From Bemisia tabaci (lineage: Eukaryota > Arthropoda > Insecta > Hemiptera > Aleyrodidae): a DNA stretch of 64,000 bases. A program made the translations under genes and the position numbers. The DNA lies in contig NC_092800.1 of NCBI RefSeq assembly GCF_918797505.1, forward strand, positions 44,819,864 to 44,883,863. The letters run 5' to 3'. Shown in pieces: positions 35,562 to 45,872 of the stretch (positions are counted from its first letter, which is position 1; the number at the start of each line of letters is the position of its first letter). The notes beneath the pieces were generated by a model, which was given only the letters and a program-made list of their open reading frames with translations, did not search any database and had not been told where the DNA came from.

Positions 35562-35726
35562 CAGTGGTGTGGCGTGCTTTTCGATTTATCGATATTTTCC
35601 CATTTGAAGCTGTGGTAAATAATCGGTTATTAAAATGTTCGCTGCGAACACCCTGTTTTATCGATCCTTTTCCTCAGGTTTAAATGTCAGATCAATCGAT
35701 ATATCGCAAAGCACGCTACGTTACTG
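35562..35726. mobile_element. hAT-like MITE (copy 3) supplying a stop codon
   Basis: The flanks are ATCCGGAG (35554-35561) and ATCCGAAG (35727-35734), an 8-bp duplication with one change. This is the hAT target length. The right end, read on the minus strand, is CAGTAACGTAGCG. Its CAG and TAA are the last codons of the exon at 36099-35721. Confidence 0.72.
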
Positions 35727-36099
35727 ATCCGAAGGGACTTTGGGAGGCGGGACTTTCTTTAAGGAGGCACTTCTTCTTTTTTTTTCTTCGTCCTCTTCTT
35801 CTTCTTCTTCTTCTTCTTCTCCCTCGTCTTCCTCTTCTCCATCTTCTTCCTCTTCTTCTTCTTCTTTCGTTTCTAAATAAAGAACCCAATCGTCGTACAG
35901 CACTTCCTGCGGTTCAGCAATCTGCCTTGTTCGCTTGAGCTCACGCATGGCCTCCTTCGCGCACTCAAAGAGGGGAACTACTCTAAATTGGATATCGTAC
36001 TTTGGAGGTGCGCCCGTCACGTCTACCTCATCCTGGTTTACAACCGTTCTCTTGACCTCCTCCTTCACTGTGCAAACGAATTTTGTTTTTTTCTTTGAC
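35721..36099 (-). CDS. Terminal exon of an unrecognised minus-strand gene (acidic C-terminus)
   Basis: Read on the minus strand, acceptor cgttttgtttcag is followed by an open frame of 125 residues to a TAA at 35723-35721. It begins SKKKTKFVCTVKEEVKR, continues through a mixed globular-looking part (VNQDEVDVTGAPPKYDIQF, ECAKEAMRELKRTR, EVLYDDWVLYLE) and ends in a Glu/Asp run of about 30 residues followed by KKRR and KKVPPPK. The acidic run is encoded by a CTT/TCT-rich microsatellite on the plus strand. The final Gln and the stop codon lie inside the end of a hAT-like MITE (35562-35726). The exon needs two bases from the exon before it, which both 39064 and 47365 supply (TG|G = Trp). I do not recognise the family. 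Acidic tracts are common in nuclear or chaperone-type proteins, but no function is claimed. Confidence 0.6.
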
Positions 36100-36193
36100 C
36101 TGAAACAAAACGGATCGTTATGTTCGTCCCCCGGAGGCTTTGCTAGAGCAGAAAAGAAAGTTTTTTCGCTCCGAAAATAAGAACGGTTTAGTG

Positions 36194-36497
36194 TTAAAGT
36201 GATTCGATAGACGCCATATTTTGTGTCAGAGCGGCATGCGATAAATCGCATCCATTGGTTCCATTTTTTCAGCTACTCGTCATTTTTCTCCAATTTTGAG
36301 ATCGCAATTCTGTCTTTAGGAGACTTAAGCACTCACTTACCAATTTTAACAAAGAAATTAAACGTAATAAAGGCGTGGTTTTTTTTAGAGAGAAAACATC
36401 GCATTCGATACTGATATTGAAACTGCACTCGAATGCGATATTTTCTATATCGCATGCCGTTCTGACACAAAATATGGTGTCCATTTTATCATCTTAA
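36194..36497. mobile_element. TTAA-flanked MITE, internally shortened (copy 3)
   Basis: TTAA at 36194-36197 and 36494-36497. The right arm lacks about 150 bp compared with the copy at 53661, so it is an internal deletion derivative. It lies just upstream of the exon at 36099, in that gene's intron. Confidence 0.65.
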
Positions 36498-36565
36498 GTC
36501 CCAGTAGTTAGGGCGCTGGGGCCAAAAACGCCCCAGCGTTCTAGCCAGAAGAAGCGGAGTGTCAA

Positions 36566-37070
36566 TTGGATGTGCTTCTGCCAAACGGAACCAGAGAGAG
36601 GTGGGAAAGAAGGGGTGTGCTCGTTCGTCGATGGTCGTAAGAATGAATGGGAAGTCTGCCGTGCTAAGCAAGAACGCCGTAAATCCATCAATATTTCCCC
36701 TCGTTTTTTGGAACTTAACACTTCATAAAATAAAAAATGTTTTACCCATGCACCTCAAATTTTCAGGTTAAGTACTTGATATAGTATTTGCAAAAGAATT
36801 CTGTAAAAACATTGTCCTAATGTACACAACTTTTTCTGCTATGATACATCGTTTCCAAAAAATTTAAAATGGCGTTTACGGCGTTTTTGCGTTGCACGGC
36901 AGAATTATATAGCGCCAGTGACATGAGCGGCGATGACGGAATCGCGGAGATCATTCCACGTTCTTTAACTCATGCGAGCCGCCCGTCCACAACGCTCTTG
37001 CCACAAGACCGTGGCTCATGAGTGCCGCATTAAGTTGGCGCATAGTTCCGTGAGGCAGAAATGCGTCCAA
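36566..37070. mobile_element. Long GGACGTATTTC element (interrupted copy)
   Basis: Colinear with 23652-24029, except that the CTGCCG MITE 36656-36902 is inserted after the GGTCGTAAGAATGAATGG word. Confidence 0.62.
36656..36902. mobile_element. CTGCCG-type MITE (copy 5), nested in a GGACGTATTTC element
   Basis: The ends are CTGCCGTGCTAAGCAAGAAC and GTTGCACGGCAG. The flanks are AAGT and AATT. The host element at 36566-37070 has an uninterrupted relative at 23652-24029. Confidence 0.68.
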
Positions 37071-37783
37071 TTTTCAAACGCAAATTTCAGTCCGTGTAAG
37101 GTAGAGTCCCTTTATACTGAGAGTTAAGACGATGCGGATCCATTTCTGATTGGTTCCCGTATTTTAGGCCTCGACAGTGTCACAAACGGGATTAAAGATT
37201 ACATTTGCACCAATCGCAAAGATTATAATCTGGAATGGACCGAGGAAGTACGGGGTCGACAAGGAACAAACGGAAAGAGAGAAGGATCGGCGAAAGGAAT
37301 TTGAGAATGAGTCGATCAAAGATTATGAAAACCGTTCTTTGTGTTTAATCTTTATTCCCGTTTGTGACTCCATGAGATGTTCTCACAAGAATCGATTATT
37401 TAGCATAGGTTTAAATGGGGGAAATCCGGTGTTGCCAAATTACTGGATCCGCCTCTGGCGAACACCCTATTTATCGATTCTTTTCCATAGGTTTGAGTGA
37501 GAGATCTATCGATATATCGCAAAGCTCGCCATGCCACTGACGCCCCATGAAGGGATAGCGGCAGGGCGTTGACGAGGAGACGTTGCACTGTCATTGCCGG
37601 ATAACCTCTCGGGGTTGATAGGCACATGTGGCGTTCGGGTGTCGCAGAACGCTCGAGTGCGTTGTAGAAGCGACTTTTATATGCGTATGTATTGGGAAAA
37701 TTCTCTAACCTGTTTTTTTCAAATTGGAACCCTCCCTTCCCCTTGGCATTTTCTTGCTGAAATTCCGTAGAGGATTGACTTTA

Positions 37784-37938
37784 ACAAAAACCCGGAACGT
37801 TTCAAAATATTAACAATTTCATTTTTAACCGGAAAAAAATTCACATGAGCCGTCGATTCGCCGTTATTGCGAGACCGAGACTGGTTTTTCCGGTAGAAAA
37901 TGAAATTGTTAATATTTTGCAACGTTCCGGGTTTTTGT
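37784..37938. mobile_element. Small hairpin element, AAAAACCCGGAACGTT ends
   Basis: The arms (about 45 bp) AAAAACCCGGAACGTTTCAA...TTAACAATTTCATTTT are followed by a 60-bp loop and the inverse. Confidence 0.6.
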
Positions 37939-38698
37939 TTATCCTTTGCTGTTTTTTTTGCAGCCTTTCCCCCAAATTAAGGTGTTATTTCATTATGTGA
38001 GTTTTGACTGATTAAGTTGTTTTTCATTTAATATCCCAATATAACATTCCAAAAATGAAGTAATCGAGATTAGAAGAGATCTGGTTGTGTTTGTATCAAA
38101 CTCTTTACCCTTTTGCCTCTAAAATTTAATTTCTGCCAATTTCTATCCACTTCTTTGAATGGCTTAAAAATTACTGTTCATTCGTTTTAGTATTTCAGTT
38201 ATGCCCCTGATTTTTTTTTTCATCCTTTATTCTTCGATTAAATCTATTACTGATTTTTTTCATCTCATTTCTTGCCTGGTAGACACCCCATCTGCATAGA
38301 TTACTTATCCTTCTATATCCGACGGAAAAAAATGTGGTAGATTTTACCATACTCTGACACAATGATCCGAGTTTGGTAATAAACACCAGACTCTACGGTA
38401 TAGCACACTGGATGTAATAGTTCTGTTCGTAGGGATCCTTCGCTCTCTTTGTTACAGCTACAGAAGTTTCCGTAATGAAGACAAAATACTCGGTGCTCAC
38501 TACCGAAGTTCTCTTCTCACAACAGAAAAGCTCCGTGAGTATGACAAAGGAAGTGTCGGAGCCCTATAAATCGAAGATTCTCACATCAGCACCGACTTTT
38601 CTTTGCGCGCATGTACCATGTTATTGTATCACCAGAGTTCTAGTGAATACTACTATAATCCTGGTCATTTTCACTGAGTAGTGTCACTGTAAAAAATC

Positions 38699-38987
38699 AA
38701 GAGGAGATTTAATTAAAACATGGGTAAATAAGGCTAAAAGATTATTAAAACACTAAAACACAGGACGTTTCGAGCTGTTACCAGCTCATTTTCAGCTGCG
38801 AAAAACCTAAAAACAAGTCAAAACAACTGACCCGACAACAGACAACAGACAGACAGTCAAACAACAGACTTGTTTTTAGGTTTTTCGCAGCTGAAAATGA
38901 GCTGGTAACAGCTCGAAACGTCCTGTGTTTTAGTGTTTTAATAATCTTTTAGCCTTATTTACCCATATTTTAATTAAATCTCCTCTT
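38699..38987. mobile_element. Hairpin element, AAGAGGAGATTTAATTAAAA ends
   Basis: Arms of about 115 bp are nearly perfect (CAGGACGTTTCGAGCTGTTA, GCTCATTTTCAGCTGCG). The 50-bp loop is CAACAGACAACAGAC-rich. The right end abuts a minus-strand AATAAA. Confidence 0.68.
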
Positions 38988-38991
38988 TATT
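38986..38991 (-). terminator. Possible alternative poly(A) signal after the 39-kb exon
   Basis: AATAAA on the minus strand lies 42 nt past the TGA (39035-39033) reached when the 39-kb exon is not spliced. It sits at the very edge of an inverted-repeat element (38699-38987). It would support a short isoform ending GNIYYVFT. Confidence 0.3.
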
Positions 38992-39063
38992 CGTATATTC
39001 AGGCTATGTTTTTGTGTTTTTTTCTTAAAAAATCAAGTAAACACATAATAGATGTTACCATAC

Positions 39064-39867
39064 CACCAGTTTTTTATCTGCACTTCACGACACCATGCTC
39101 TGATACAGTGACGACAGCGGCCTGTCAGGTCCGGGGGCAAGCTCTGAAGCTCCATGACTGCTCGAGAGCACATTGCGTGAGCCCTCCTCCAATGGTATTT
39201 CTTGTTAGGGTTGTCCTGGTCCTCTTCCTCCGCAGGTTTGTTGCAAGGATCGTTCTCCAGAAACGCCCTGACGTTGTTCATTCGTGCTGTGTAATAACTA
39301 TTCCGAAATGGCCGGATTGGTGCCTCTGATTTTGCTCCAAATGATCCTACTCGTGACCACGTCCCAGACGATCCTGACGCGGCTAATTTTCCCCCTGCAC
39401 ACGCTTTGAAGAACTCCACCGTTCTGGTTGACCATCCCCTACGTAGCCGCGTGCTGGGTGACCCTCCTCCGGATAACCCCCCCGCGGGTGTCTCTGACCG
39501 TGACTCCGCCCTGGGTGACCCTTTTCTAGGCGACCCCCCATTACTGGGTGACCCTTTTCTAGGTGACCCCCCATTACTGGGTGACCCTTTTCTAGGTGAC
39601 CCCCCATTACTGGGTGACCCCTGTCCGCGTGAACTCGATGTTGTCCGATTTATAGCCGCAGTTTCATGCCGTCTCAGTGTCCTGCCTCCTTTCTCGAGTC
39701 TTTTCTTTTGGAGAGAGTTCGGGTCACGATTATCCCATCTGAACGAATCGTTGCTCAAAGCCTTTTCAGGTGTCCCCTGTATGCCTGAAGTCGATTTTTT
39801 GTTTAAGCGAGGGCTGGATGGCTTTCCTTCGGATGCACGTGATCTCTTTGGCAAAGATACAAATGTC
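39064..39867 (-). CDS. Large exon of the same unrecognised gene, with 33-bp in-frame repeats
   Basis: This minus-strand exon is open for 267 codons. The acceptor is cctccaattaatcag and the donor is GTATGG at 39063. It is basic and rich in Ser, Arg and Gly. It begins TFVSLPKRSRASEGKPSSPR, has three and a third copies of an 11-residue unit (GSPSNGGSPRK), and ends in a more ordered part with several Cys and Trp residues (YHWRRAHAMCSR, TGRCRHCIRAWC, VQIKNWW). Entry and exit phases are both 2, so it fits between 47365 and 36099 and makes Trp codons at both joins. If the donor is not used, the frame runs 9 codons further to a TGA at 39035-39033, with AATAAA 42 nt beyond, so an alternative 3' end is possible. 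Family not recognised. The N-terminal two-thirds is probably disordered. Confidence 0.55.
39511..39620. repeat. 33-bp tandem repeat inside the 39-kb exon
   Basis: Three almost identical units (39511-39543, 39544-39576, 39577-39609) plus a third of a fourth encode the 11-residue GSPSNGGSPRK unit on the minus strand, in frame. Confidence 0.85.
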
Positions 39868-40003
39868 CTGATTAATTGGAGGCAGTGATTCAAACGTATA
39901 GTTCAACTATATCGGATTGTTTAAGAATTTTCGCACAAGCTTGCACCGAAAAAGAAAAAAGAAAAAGATAGTGTCGTGGATGTGAGCAGTGCGTCTGATG
40001 ATC

Positions 40004-40349
40004 CCTTAATGGCGTAGAGTACATAGAGTCGTGACGTAAATGGGAGAGCTGGCGCCATGTTCTGCTCGACGAATTCCGAGCCCGGTGTGCGCCGAGTTCG
40101 TGTCGCTTTTTCGATACATTTTCGATCCAAAATGGCGGTGTGGAATACGTGGTGATTTCTATCTCCTTTGTCGTTGTTGTTGTCATCGGATGGCCGGGTA
40201 CCCGTGTATCGCAAACAATCGATTATGTATCGAAAAAGTGACCCGGCGTCACACAGGAGTCTCGGAATTCGGGACATGGAAAATGCTTAAAAGTGGCGCC
40301 AGCTCTAACACTTACATTACGACTCTATGTACCTACTCTATGCTTAATG
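40004..40349. mobile_element. Hairpin element, CTTAATGGCGTAGAGTACAT ends
   Basis: The arms share TACATAGAGTCGT, AGAGCTGGCGCCA, AATTCCGAG and TTTTTCGATACAT words in inverted order. The middle is GC-richer. Confidence 0.6.
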
Positions 40350-40744
40350 GTGCCTTGACTTTCCTTACAGTTTACGTCAGCATTTTCAGGATGTAAAGTT
40401 AACTGTGAGAGCAGTCAATACAGCATCATGGTATTGCCAGACACATCTCATCGTTTTCTTGACGAGAGAACGTGACCATCAGTCAAGCTTGTAAAATTTC
40501 CACTCACAGATTGAAATTTTACTGCAAACCTATTTGGAAGTGTTCGCTAATAATTTCGACGATTCTTTTTAAAAGCGCACAAAAAAATCAGTTACATTTT
40601 GGATGGTTTCTCCAGTCATATTCTTGTGAAAATTGAATTGTTTGAGTTAGTTTTGGCACCAAGCACCTAAATGCCTGCAGTAGATGATTTTTAACGCTAT
40701 CCTGTGCAGCATCCATTAATTTCCCTGTCCATTCCATCTAGCTG

Positions 40745-40953
40745 CACCGAAAAAAATAATATGCTGTTTTAGCACCTAGGATGTTAAAAATGTGTCTGGT
40801 GATCCAGAGTTGTTGTCCTTACTGCCCTCGCAGTTAACTTTACATCCTGTGAATGCAAATTTTACTCTGTAGGCAGTTAAGGCAGCATCTTGAGATCACC
40901 AGACACATTTTTAACATCCTAGGTGCTAAAACAGCATATTATTTTTTTCGGTG
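40745..40953. mobile_element. CACCGAAAAAAATA MITE (copy 2)
   Basis: Same length (209 bp) and sequence family as 6194-6402, with few differences. The flanking TA has changed to TG on both sides. Confidence 0.7.
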
Positions 40954-40959
40954 TGGCGC

Positions 40960-42090
40960 AACCGCCGTGGTTTTGATAGATCGACATTTTAAGGGATCTT
41001 TTCGTGACCCTTTAGGTCGATGAAACCATGTATTGTAACAGCAACTATTTTGATTTTTCGGTCATCCTGTCGTTTACGCACCTATCAAATACGTATCAAA
41101 GCGTGATTAAATTACGAATTTAATAATTGTGTAGATTATCATCGATTTTGTCACAATGAACCACTGGACAAGATCTGAACGAGAAAAAAAGTCACATGTT
41201 TTTCCTTCAAAATTACGTTTAAGCGATTTATACAAAGGGAAAATTGTGATTAAACATTCTGAAACATAATATTATCAAATATTTCTAACATAGATGAAGT
41301 GGGATTCGTATTATAAGAATGACGTAATTTTGTTACTTTGCCATTTGAAAGGTTGATTGCTAACACTTATACAGGGTTATTCAAAAGTCACGCACCACTG
41401 GCCATAACTTTAGTTCTAATTATGATATTTATTTGCAGTTTAAGACGTTTTTCCTCGAATCGAGGGGGAGACTTTTTTTAGGTACTTTCCAGTTTTTGAT
41501 CCCCTGGGGGGAGGGGGCGGGCGAGGGGGGGGGGGTGCAACTCAAAAATTTCAAGTGGCCACCCCCCTCATGGCAGTGGTGCGTGACATTTGAATAATCC
41601 TGTACCTTATTTACGAGTTTATTTCCAGACTACTCGTTGTATGGTTCGTTTTCCTTGCGATATTTTGATGAAGAAACTTGTTGCGCAGTGCTTTAGTTCA
41701 TACCATGCCTAATGGCCGGTTAGGATTTTTTTTTCAGTGCAAATCCAGCGATAGAGTCTCGGTATCTCCCTGTGATTGGAACTCGACGCGTGGATAACCC
41801 AGAACCACGCAATAAGGCTTAAAAAAAGTACATTATCGATAAGTTTACTACTTTAAACTAGCCACTATTATGACACGGCTCTATGAACCCTTCAAATGCT
41901 TAAAGCACTTGAAACGCAAAAAAGTTCAAAATGCGCCAACCTGTAAAAAATGGGCATGTTGCATGCAAGAGATACAGACAAGTAATTATACACTTCAAGG
42001 CTGAAATCTATTCCTTAGCGTGCAATCTGCGTAATTTGTAACACGTTATTTCAAGTTTCTCGCGTCTACGGACAGTTTTCCTCAGTCACC
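40960..42090. other. No gene seen
   Basis: Unique AT-rich sequence with a G-rich patch at 41505-41545 flanked by a weak inverted pair (GTGCGTGAC near 41580 and GTCACGCACCAC near 41390), which may be a small decayed element. Confidence 0.35.
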
Positions 42091-42095
42091 GCCTC

Positions 42096-42249
42096 ACAGT
42101 GAATCGAAATTATCGATATTTCTCCATTTGAAGCTGTGCTAAAGAATCGATTATCAAGGTGTTCGTTGCGAACACCTTGATAATCTATCCTTTTCCGTAC
42201 ATTTAAATGGCAGATCAATCGATATATCGCCGAGCACGCCACGCCACTG
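42096..42249. mobile_element. hAT-like MITE (copy 4), left end decayed
   Basis: Only the inner part and the right end (CACGCCACTG) match well. It abuts the CAGTGGATCGAGTC-type element at 42250, whose first bases are missing. One appears to have landed at the tip of the other. A further partial copy ends at 37541. Confidence 0.5.
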
Positions 42250-42452
42250 GGTCAATGAGAGAGGTCGGACAAGCTTTTGAAACTTTGAACGCTTACACAT
42301 ATACATACAAAACTTTGAGGTTCTAAAAGTGGCTCCTCGTGAAATCATCTTCTAAAAGCACCTTTTCAAAACTGTGACGAAATAAACATCAAAATTTGCA
42401 GTTTTCGTATAAAATTTAATGCCTGACCTCTCTAATTGACTCGATCCAATAT
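42250..42452. mobile_element. CAGTGGATCGAGTCAAT MITE (copy 2, left tip missing)
   Basis: It reads GGTCAATGAGAGAGGTCGGA to TAATTGACTCGATCCAATAT. The left terminus is replaced by the hAT-like MITE 42096-42249. Confidence 0.55.
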
Positions 42453-42989
42453 GTTTGCACAGGCAGAGGAGTAAAAAAAAATAACCTGAGTAAACAAACG
42501 ATTTCATTTACTTTTCCTACTCTACGATTCCCATCGTTTTCAACGTTGTCTCATTTATCTCTCTTTATTTTCCTAAAGAAGAAGCTTTGAATCGACTGAA
42601 ATCGTATGGAAGGAGTTTTTAACAGTGTGCGAGATTGTTCGTTTATTTAGGTTAGATCTTTCTCCGGGCAAACCTGACTGACGGCGGACATGAAAAACTG
42701 TCCGTGTGCGCAGTAAATCTGAAGGATTGTGTTAGGTACTAACTACGCATTCAGATGTCGCGTGCAACAAACCCTATTTCGATGCCTGTACTTAGAAAGC
42801 GTTGACTTGCGAAAAATTGAAATCCTCAAAACACGTCAACTTGTAAAAACCTTTATTCAACTGGGTTCTGACGTGCTGGGGAAAGACAACGTATAACTAT
42901 TCGGACGTTGCCGGATTTAACCCGACAAACAGCTTAGTTCCTAGACAAGTTTCGAATATATTTCTTTGACATTTTCCGATATTTTAGAC

Positions 42990-43745
42990 CATGTTGTTGG
43001 CGCCGCTAGCGTCACCAATATTTAGCCTTCATTCCGTCAGCTAGGCAAGCCGCCCGCATCTCATGTCGCGCCGCGCGCCTAGTTCCGCCGCGGCCCGCCC
43101 GATCGCTGCGGTCTCTTTATTCGCCCCTCCGGCTTTCCTTTAGATATTTAAATTATTTTCTTTATTATTTTGTCTGTTTCAATAAGTAAAATCCATCTTT
43201 GATTACTTCTCTCAATTAATCCTCAATTATAACACTCACTGGTGCCTTCCGTCACAACCTTTCTCAACTTAAACTACGCGTCCGCGCAATTCCTTCTCAA
43301 ATCCAGTTTGACCGGTTGGCCCGTGTGCCGTATCTTCATTATGCTTCACCTACCACTCTATGGTAGCGTCTATGGGTATGTTCATTCGCCCCGCATTTGT
43401 CTTTCATGTGCTGTAACCTTCCTTCTTAAACAGTTACGTCTTTTCATCCAATCAAGTGAGTATGTATTCTAAATTCACCTTCTTTTCTCTATTAATTTCA
43501 TTAATAATAAATTCATGTCAAATTCCGGCCTTCTGCCAATAAACAGTTCTTTTCGGTCTAAAAATTCATTCGCGTTACTCGTGTCCGGACACGATTGCCT
43601 GCGGTCCGAGTGCCGCGGATGAATTCTTCAAAATTTCAGTAAAGTAAATGTCCGTCTCTCTCTTTAATTAGCTTCCATCGCGCTACTCGTGACCGGTCAC
43701 GATTGCCTACGGTCCGGGTGCCGTGGACGACCCTTTCGGCTAATC
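42990..43745 (+). mobile_element. LTR-like block (possible solo LTR) with two structured repeats
   Basis: It begins TGTTGGCGCCGCTAGCGTC, has a GC-rich head, an AT-rich middle and GCCAATAAACAG at about 43536, then two copies (108 bp apart) of a 60-bp unit with hairpins at 43579-43616 and 43687-43724. This resembles the U3-R-U5 layout of a retrotransposon LTR. It interrupts sequence like a CTGCCG MITE on its left. No target duplication or coding region was seen, so the call is tentative. Confidence 0.3.
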
Positions 43746-44273
43746 TTTTTAGAAGACTTACATTAAACTTTCACATGTTGCAAATAGAAATCTCTAAAAA
43801 ATTTTCCAAAAAAAAAAAAAAAAAAATTACAAGTTCCCCAACATTGATGATAAAAGCAGTAGTAGTATTGTGAGGAAAGTGATAAAGCGCACGCAAAGGT
43901 TAAAGTCTCCGCGTTTTTGTCTCTCTCTCTCTCTTTCTTTCTTTACAAAAATCCACATGAACGCCCACGTTTCCCCATGAAAATTCAATAGCACGGTATT
44001 TTCCGTAGACTCGGCGAAATTTTACTTTCATCTATAAAGACATAGTCAGATAATATCAACAAAATGTCAGTATCAAATAGAGTATTCAAACCCTAATCCG
44101 GGAAAACATAAACGAAATGCTTCACCTCAGGAACGGATATCTGCATGCAATGGACCTCAAAGAATAGGAGAATACATATGGGAGCAGTCCGTTGAAAATT
44201 TTCCACTGTTTTCTATGGCCAACTTCGCCATGTTTGAGAGCATTTAGATCAACATCTGACGCATTTACGACCG

Positions 44274-44805
44274 CATAGAGAAGAAAAAGAAGGTGTTTGT
44301 GTCTTGAGGATTGCGTTTACACTGGAAAAAAAAACACATTGTATCTAGAGTCCAGACTCTTGAAAACATCGACAAGAAAAAATACTCTTGATTCAATCGG
44401 ATTTTTGCTTGAATCAAAACGAAATCCGCTTAAATTAAGAGGCTTGGTTCTTGATTTAAGCTAGATTCTGATCGAATCAAGAGTGCTTTTTCTTGTCGAT
44501 GTTTTTAAGAGTCTGGACTTTAGATCCAATGTGTTTTTTTTCCAGTGTATCCCGTGACGTCGGTCGGTACAACATGGCATCGATATTCCAGCAAAATCCG
44601 ATACTTGAAGTATGAAAAACGGACCACAACTTCCGATTTTTTGCTGAAATCTGCTGAATAATTTCAAACACTTCACATAGAATGCTTTTCTCTCTAGACT
44701 ACACCATTTTCAAGAAAATTTCTGATAAAAATCGTCCGGACCGACCTACGTCATCAGAAAAATCCAAAATGCCCGAAATGCAAACATCGCCTTTTTTCCT
44801 CTATG
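44274..44805. mobile_element. CATAGAGAAAA-type MITE (copy 2) split by a nested element
   Basis: The outer ends CATAGAGAAGAAAAAGAAGG and CCTTTTTTCCTCTATG belong to the family at 2030. The left arm is cut at 44319 by the TA-flanked element 44320-44547. Confidence 0.65.
44320..44547. mobile_element. CACTGGAAAAAAAA MITE (copy 1), TA target
   Basis: A near-perfect hairpin with ends CACTGGAAAAAAAAAC and TTTTTTTTCCAGTG, and TA directly on both sides. This target is typical of Tc1/mariner elements. Inner words include GAGTCCAGACTCTT and its complement. Confidence 0.72.
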
Positions 44806-44879
44806 TTAGGGACGTGGGCTGTATGTGAGATTTATTAGAAGACGTTCGACAAATTTGAGGAGAGCAACTACAGGGCATG

Positions 44880-45035
44880 GACTTAATCAATAAAATCAAT
44901 CAAATCTTAGGACATCTTAATCAATCAAATCAATCAAATCTAAGGAGATCTGGATCAATGAAATCAATTAAATCATAGGAAATCTTAATCAATGAAATCA
45001 ATTGAACCTTAGGAAATCGTTAATCAATGAAAAGA
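44880..45035. repeat. AATCAATGAAATCAAT minisatellite, about 40-bp period
   Basis: About four units of AATCAATGAAATCAA(T/C)(C/T)AAATC followed by (T/A)TAGGA(A/C)ATCTT. Confidence 0.65.
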
Positions 45036-45335
45036 GTACCTCTGACTTTCGTTTCACAAGCCTTTTCTCCTTTAAAAATAACCTTTGTAAATATATTTGA
45101 GATGCAAATCCACCTCAAGAGACTAAAATCATTCATATTTGGTGAGGATTGGGATGGAGGCTAACCGGCAAAAGCAAAGCGAGGATTGTTGGTGTAATGA
45201 CGAGTCCCTTTCATCAGAATTTCAACGAACTAAAGAGCGTGCATATTTGCGTGTAATCTACCATTTTTAGAAAAAATTTCCTAGTCGAGTTCATGCCGTA
45301 TATATGTGCGGGTTTTAACGCGCAAGATGACTATA

Positions 45336-45578
45336 CTGCCGTGCTGAGGAAGAACGCTGTATGAACATTCGAGAGTTGTCAAATTTCCTTCGATAAAATG
45401 TTCATTTTTTAGGTAAGTTATGAATATTATTTACAGGAACTTTTGGTGAAATTGCGTACGAAATTATCGGAAAAATCGGAAGGAAAATATTCTTAAATGT
45501 ACCGGGAAATTCGTGTTTTATCAAAGAAAATTTGGCAACGCCTGAAGGTTCATACGGCGTTTTTCCTTAGCACGGCAG
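45336..45578. mobile_element. CTGCCG-type MITE (copy 6), TSD TATA
   Basis: It starts CTGCCGTGCTGAGGAAGAAC and ends CCTTAGCACGGCAG. TATA is on both sides. Full length. Confidence 0.72.
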
Positions 45579-45579
45579 T

Positions 45580-45837
45580 ATATACCCGTGGTTCAATTTA
45601 TTCATCGTGCGATCATTTTTTTTTTCTCTTCGAAACTTCTCCTTTTCGATTAATTTATTTCTCGTTTGTTCCATTCCGTGAAATATTAAGATGTGCGTGC
45701 AAAATGTCTGTGCAGTCAATTATTGATACTGTAAAAATCACAATTTCTGCGTGCCGATAGATTGCACGCCCCAACGTCACAGATCATTTACCCCCACATG
45801 TGTTTACAACAGGGACCTTATAACACGAATAAATAAA

Positions 45838-45872
<35 letters not shown>

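Noticed and set aside
38986..38991. Idea that the hairpin element 38699-38987 donated the AATAAA
   Set aside because: Only two of the six bases fall inside the element. The signal is mainly outside it.
40040..40396. Opposing 118-codon frames on both strands
   Set aside because: They coincide with the two arms of a hairpin element (40004-40349).
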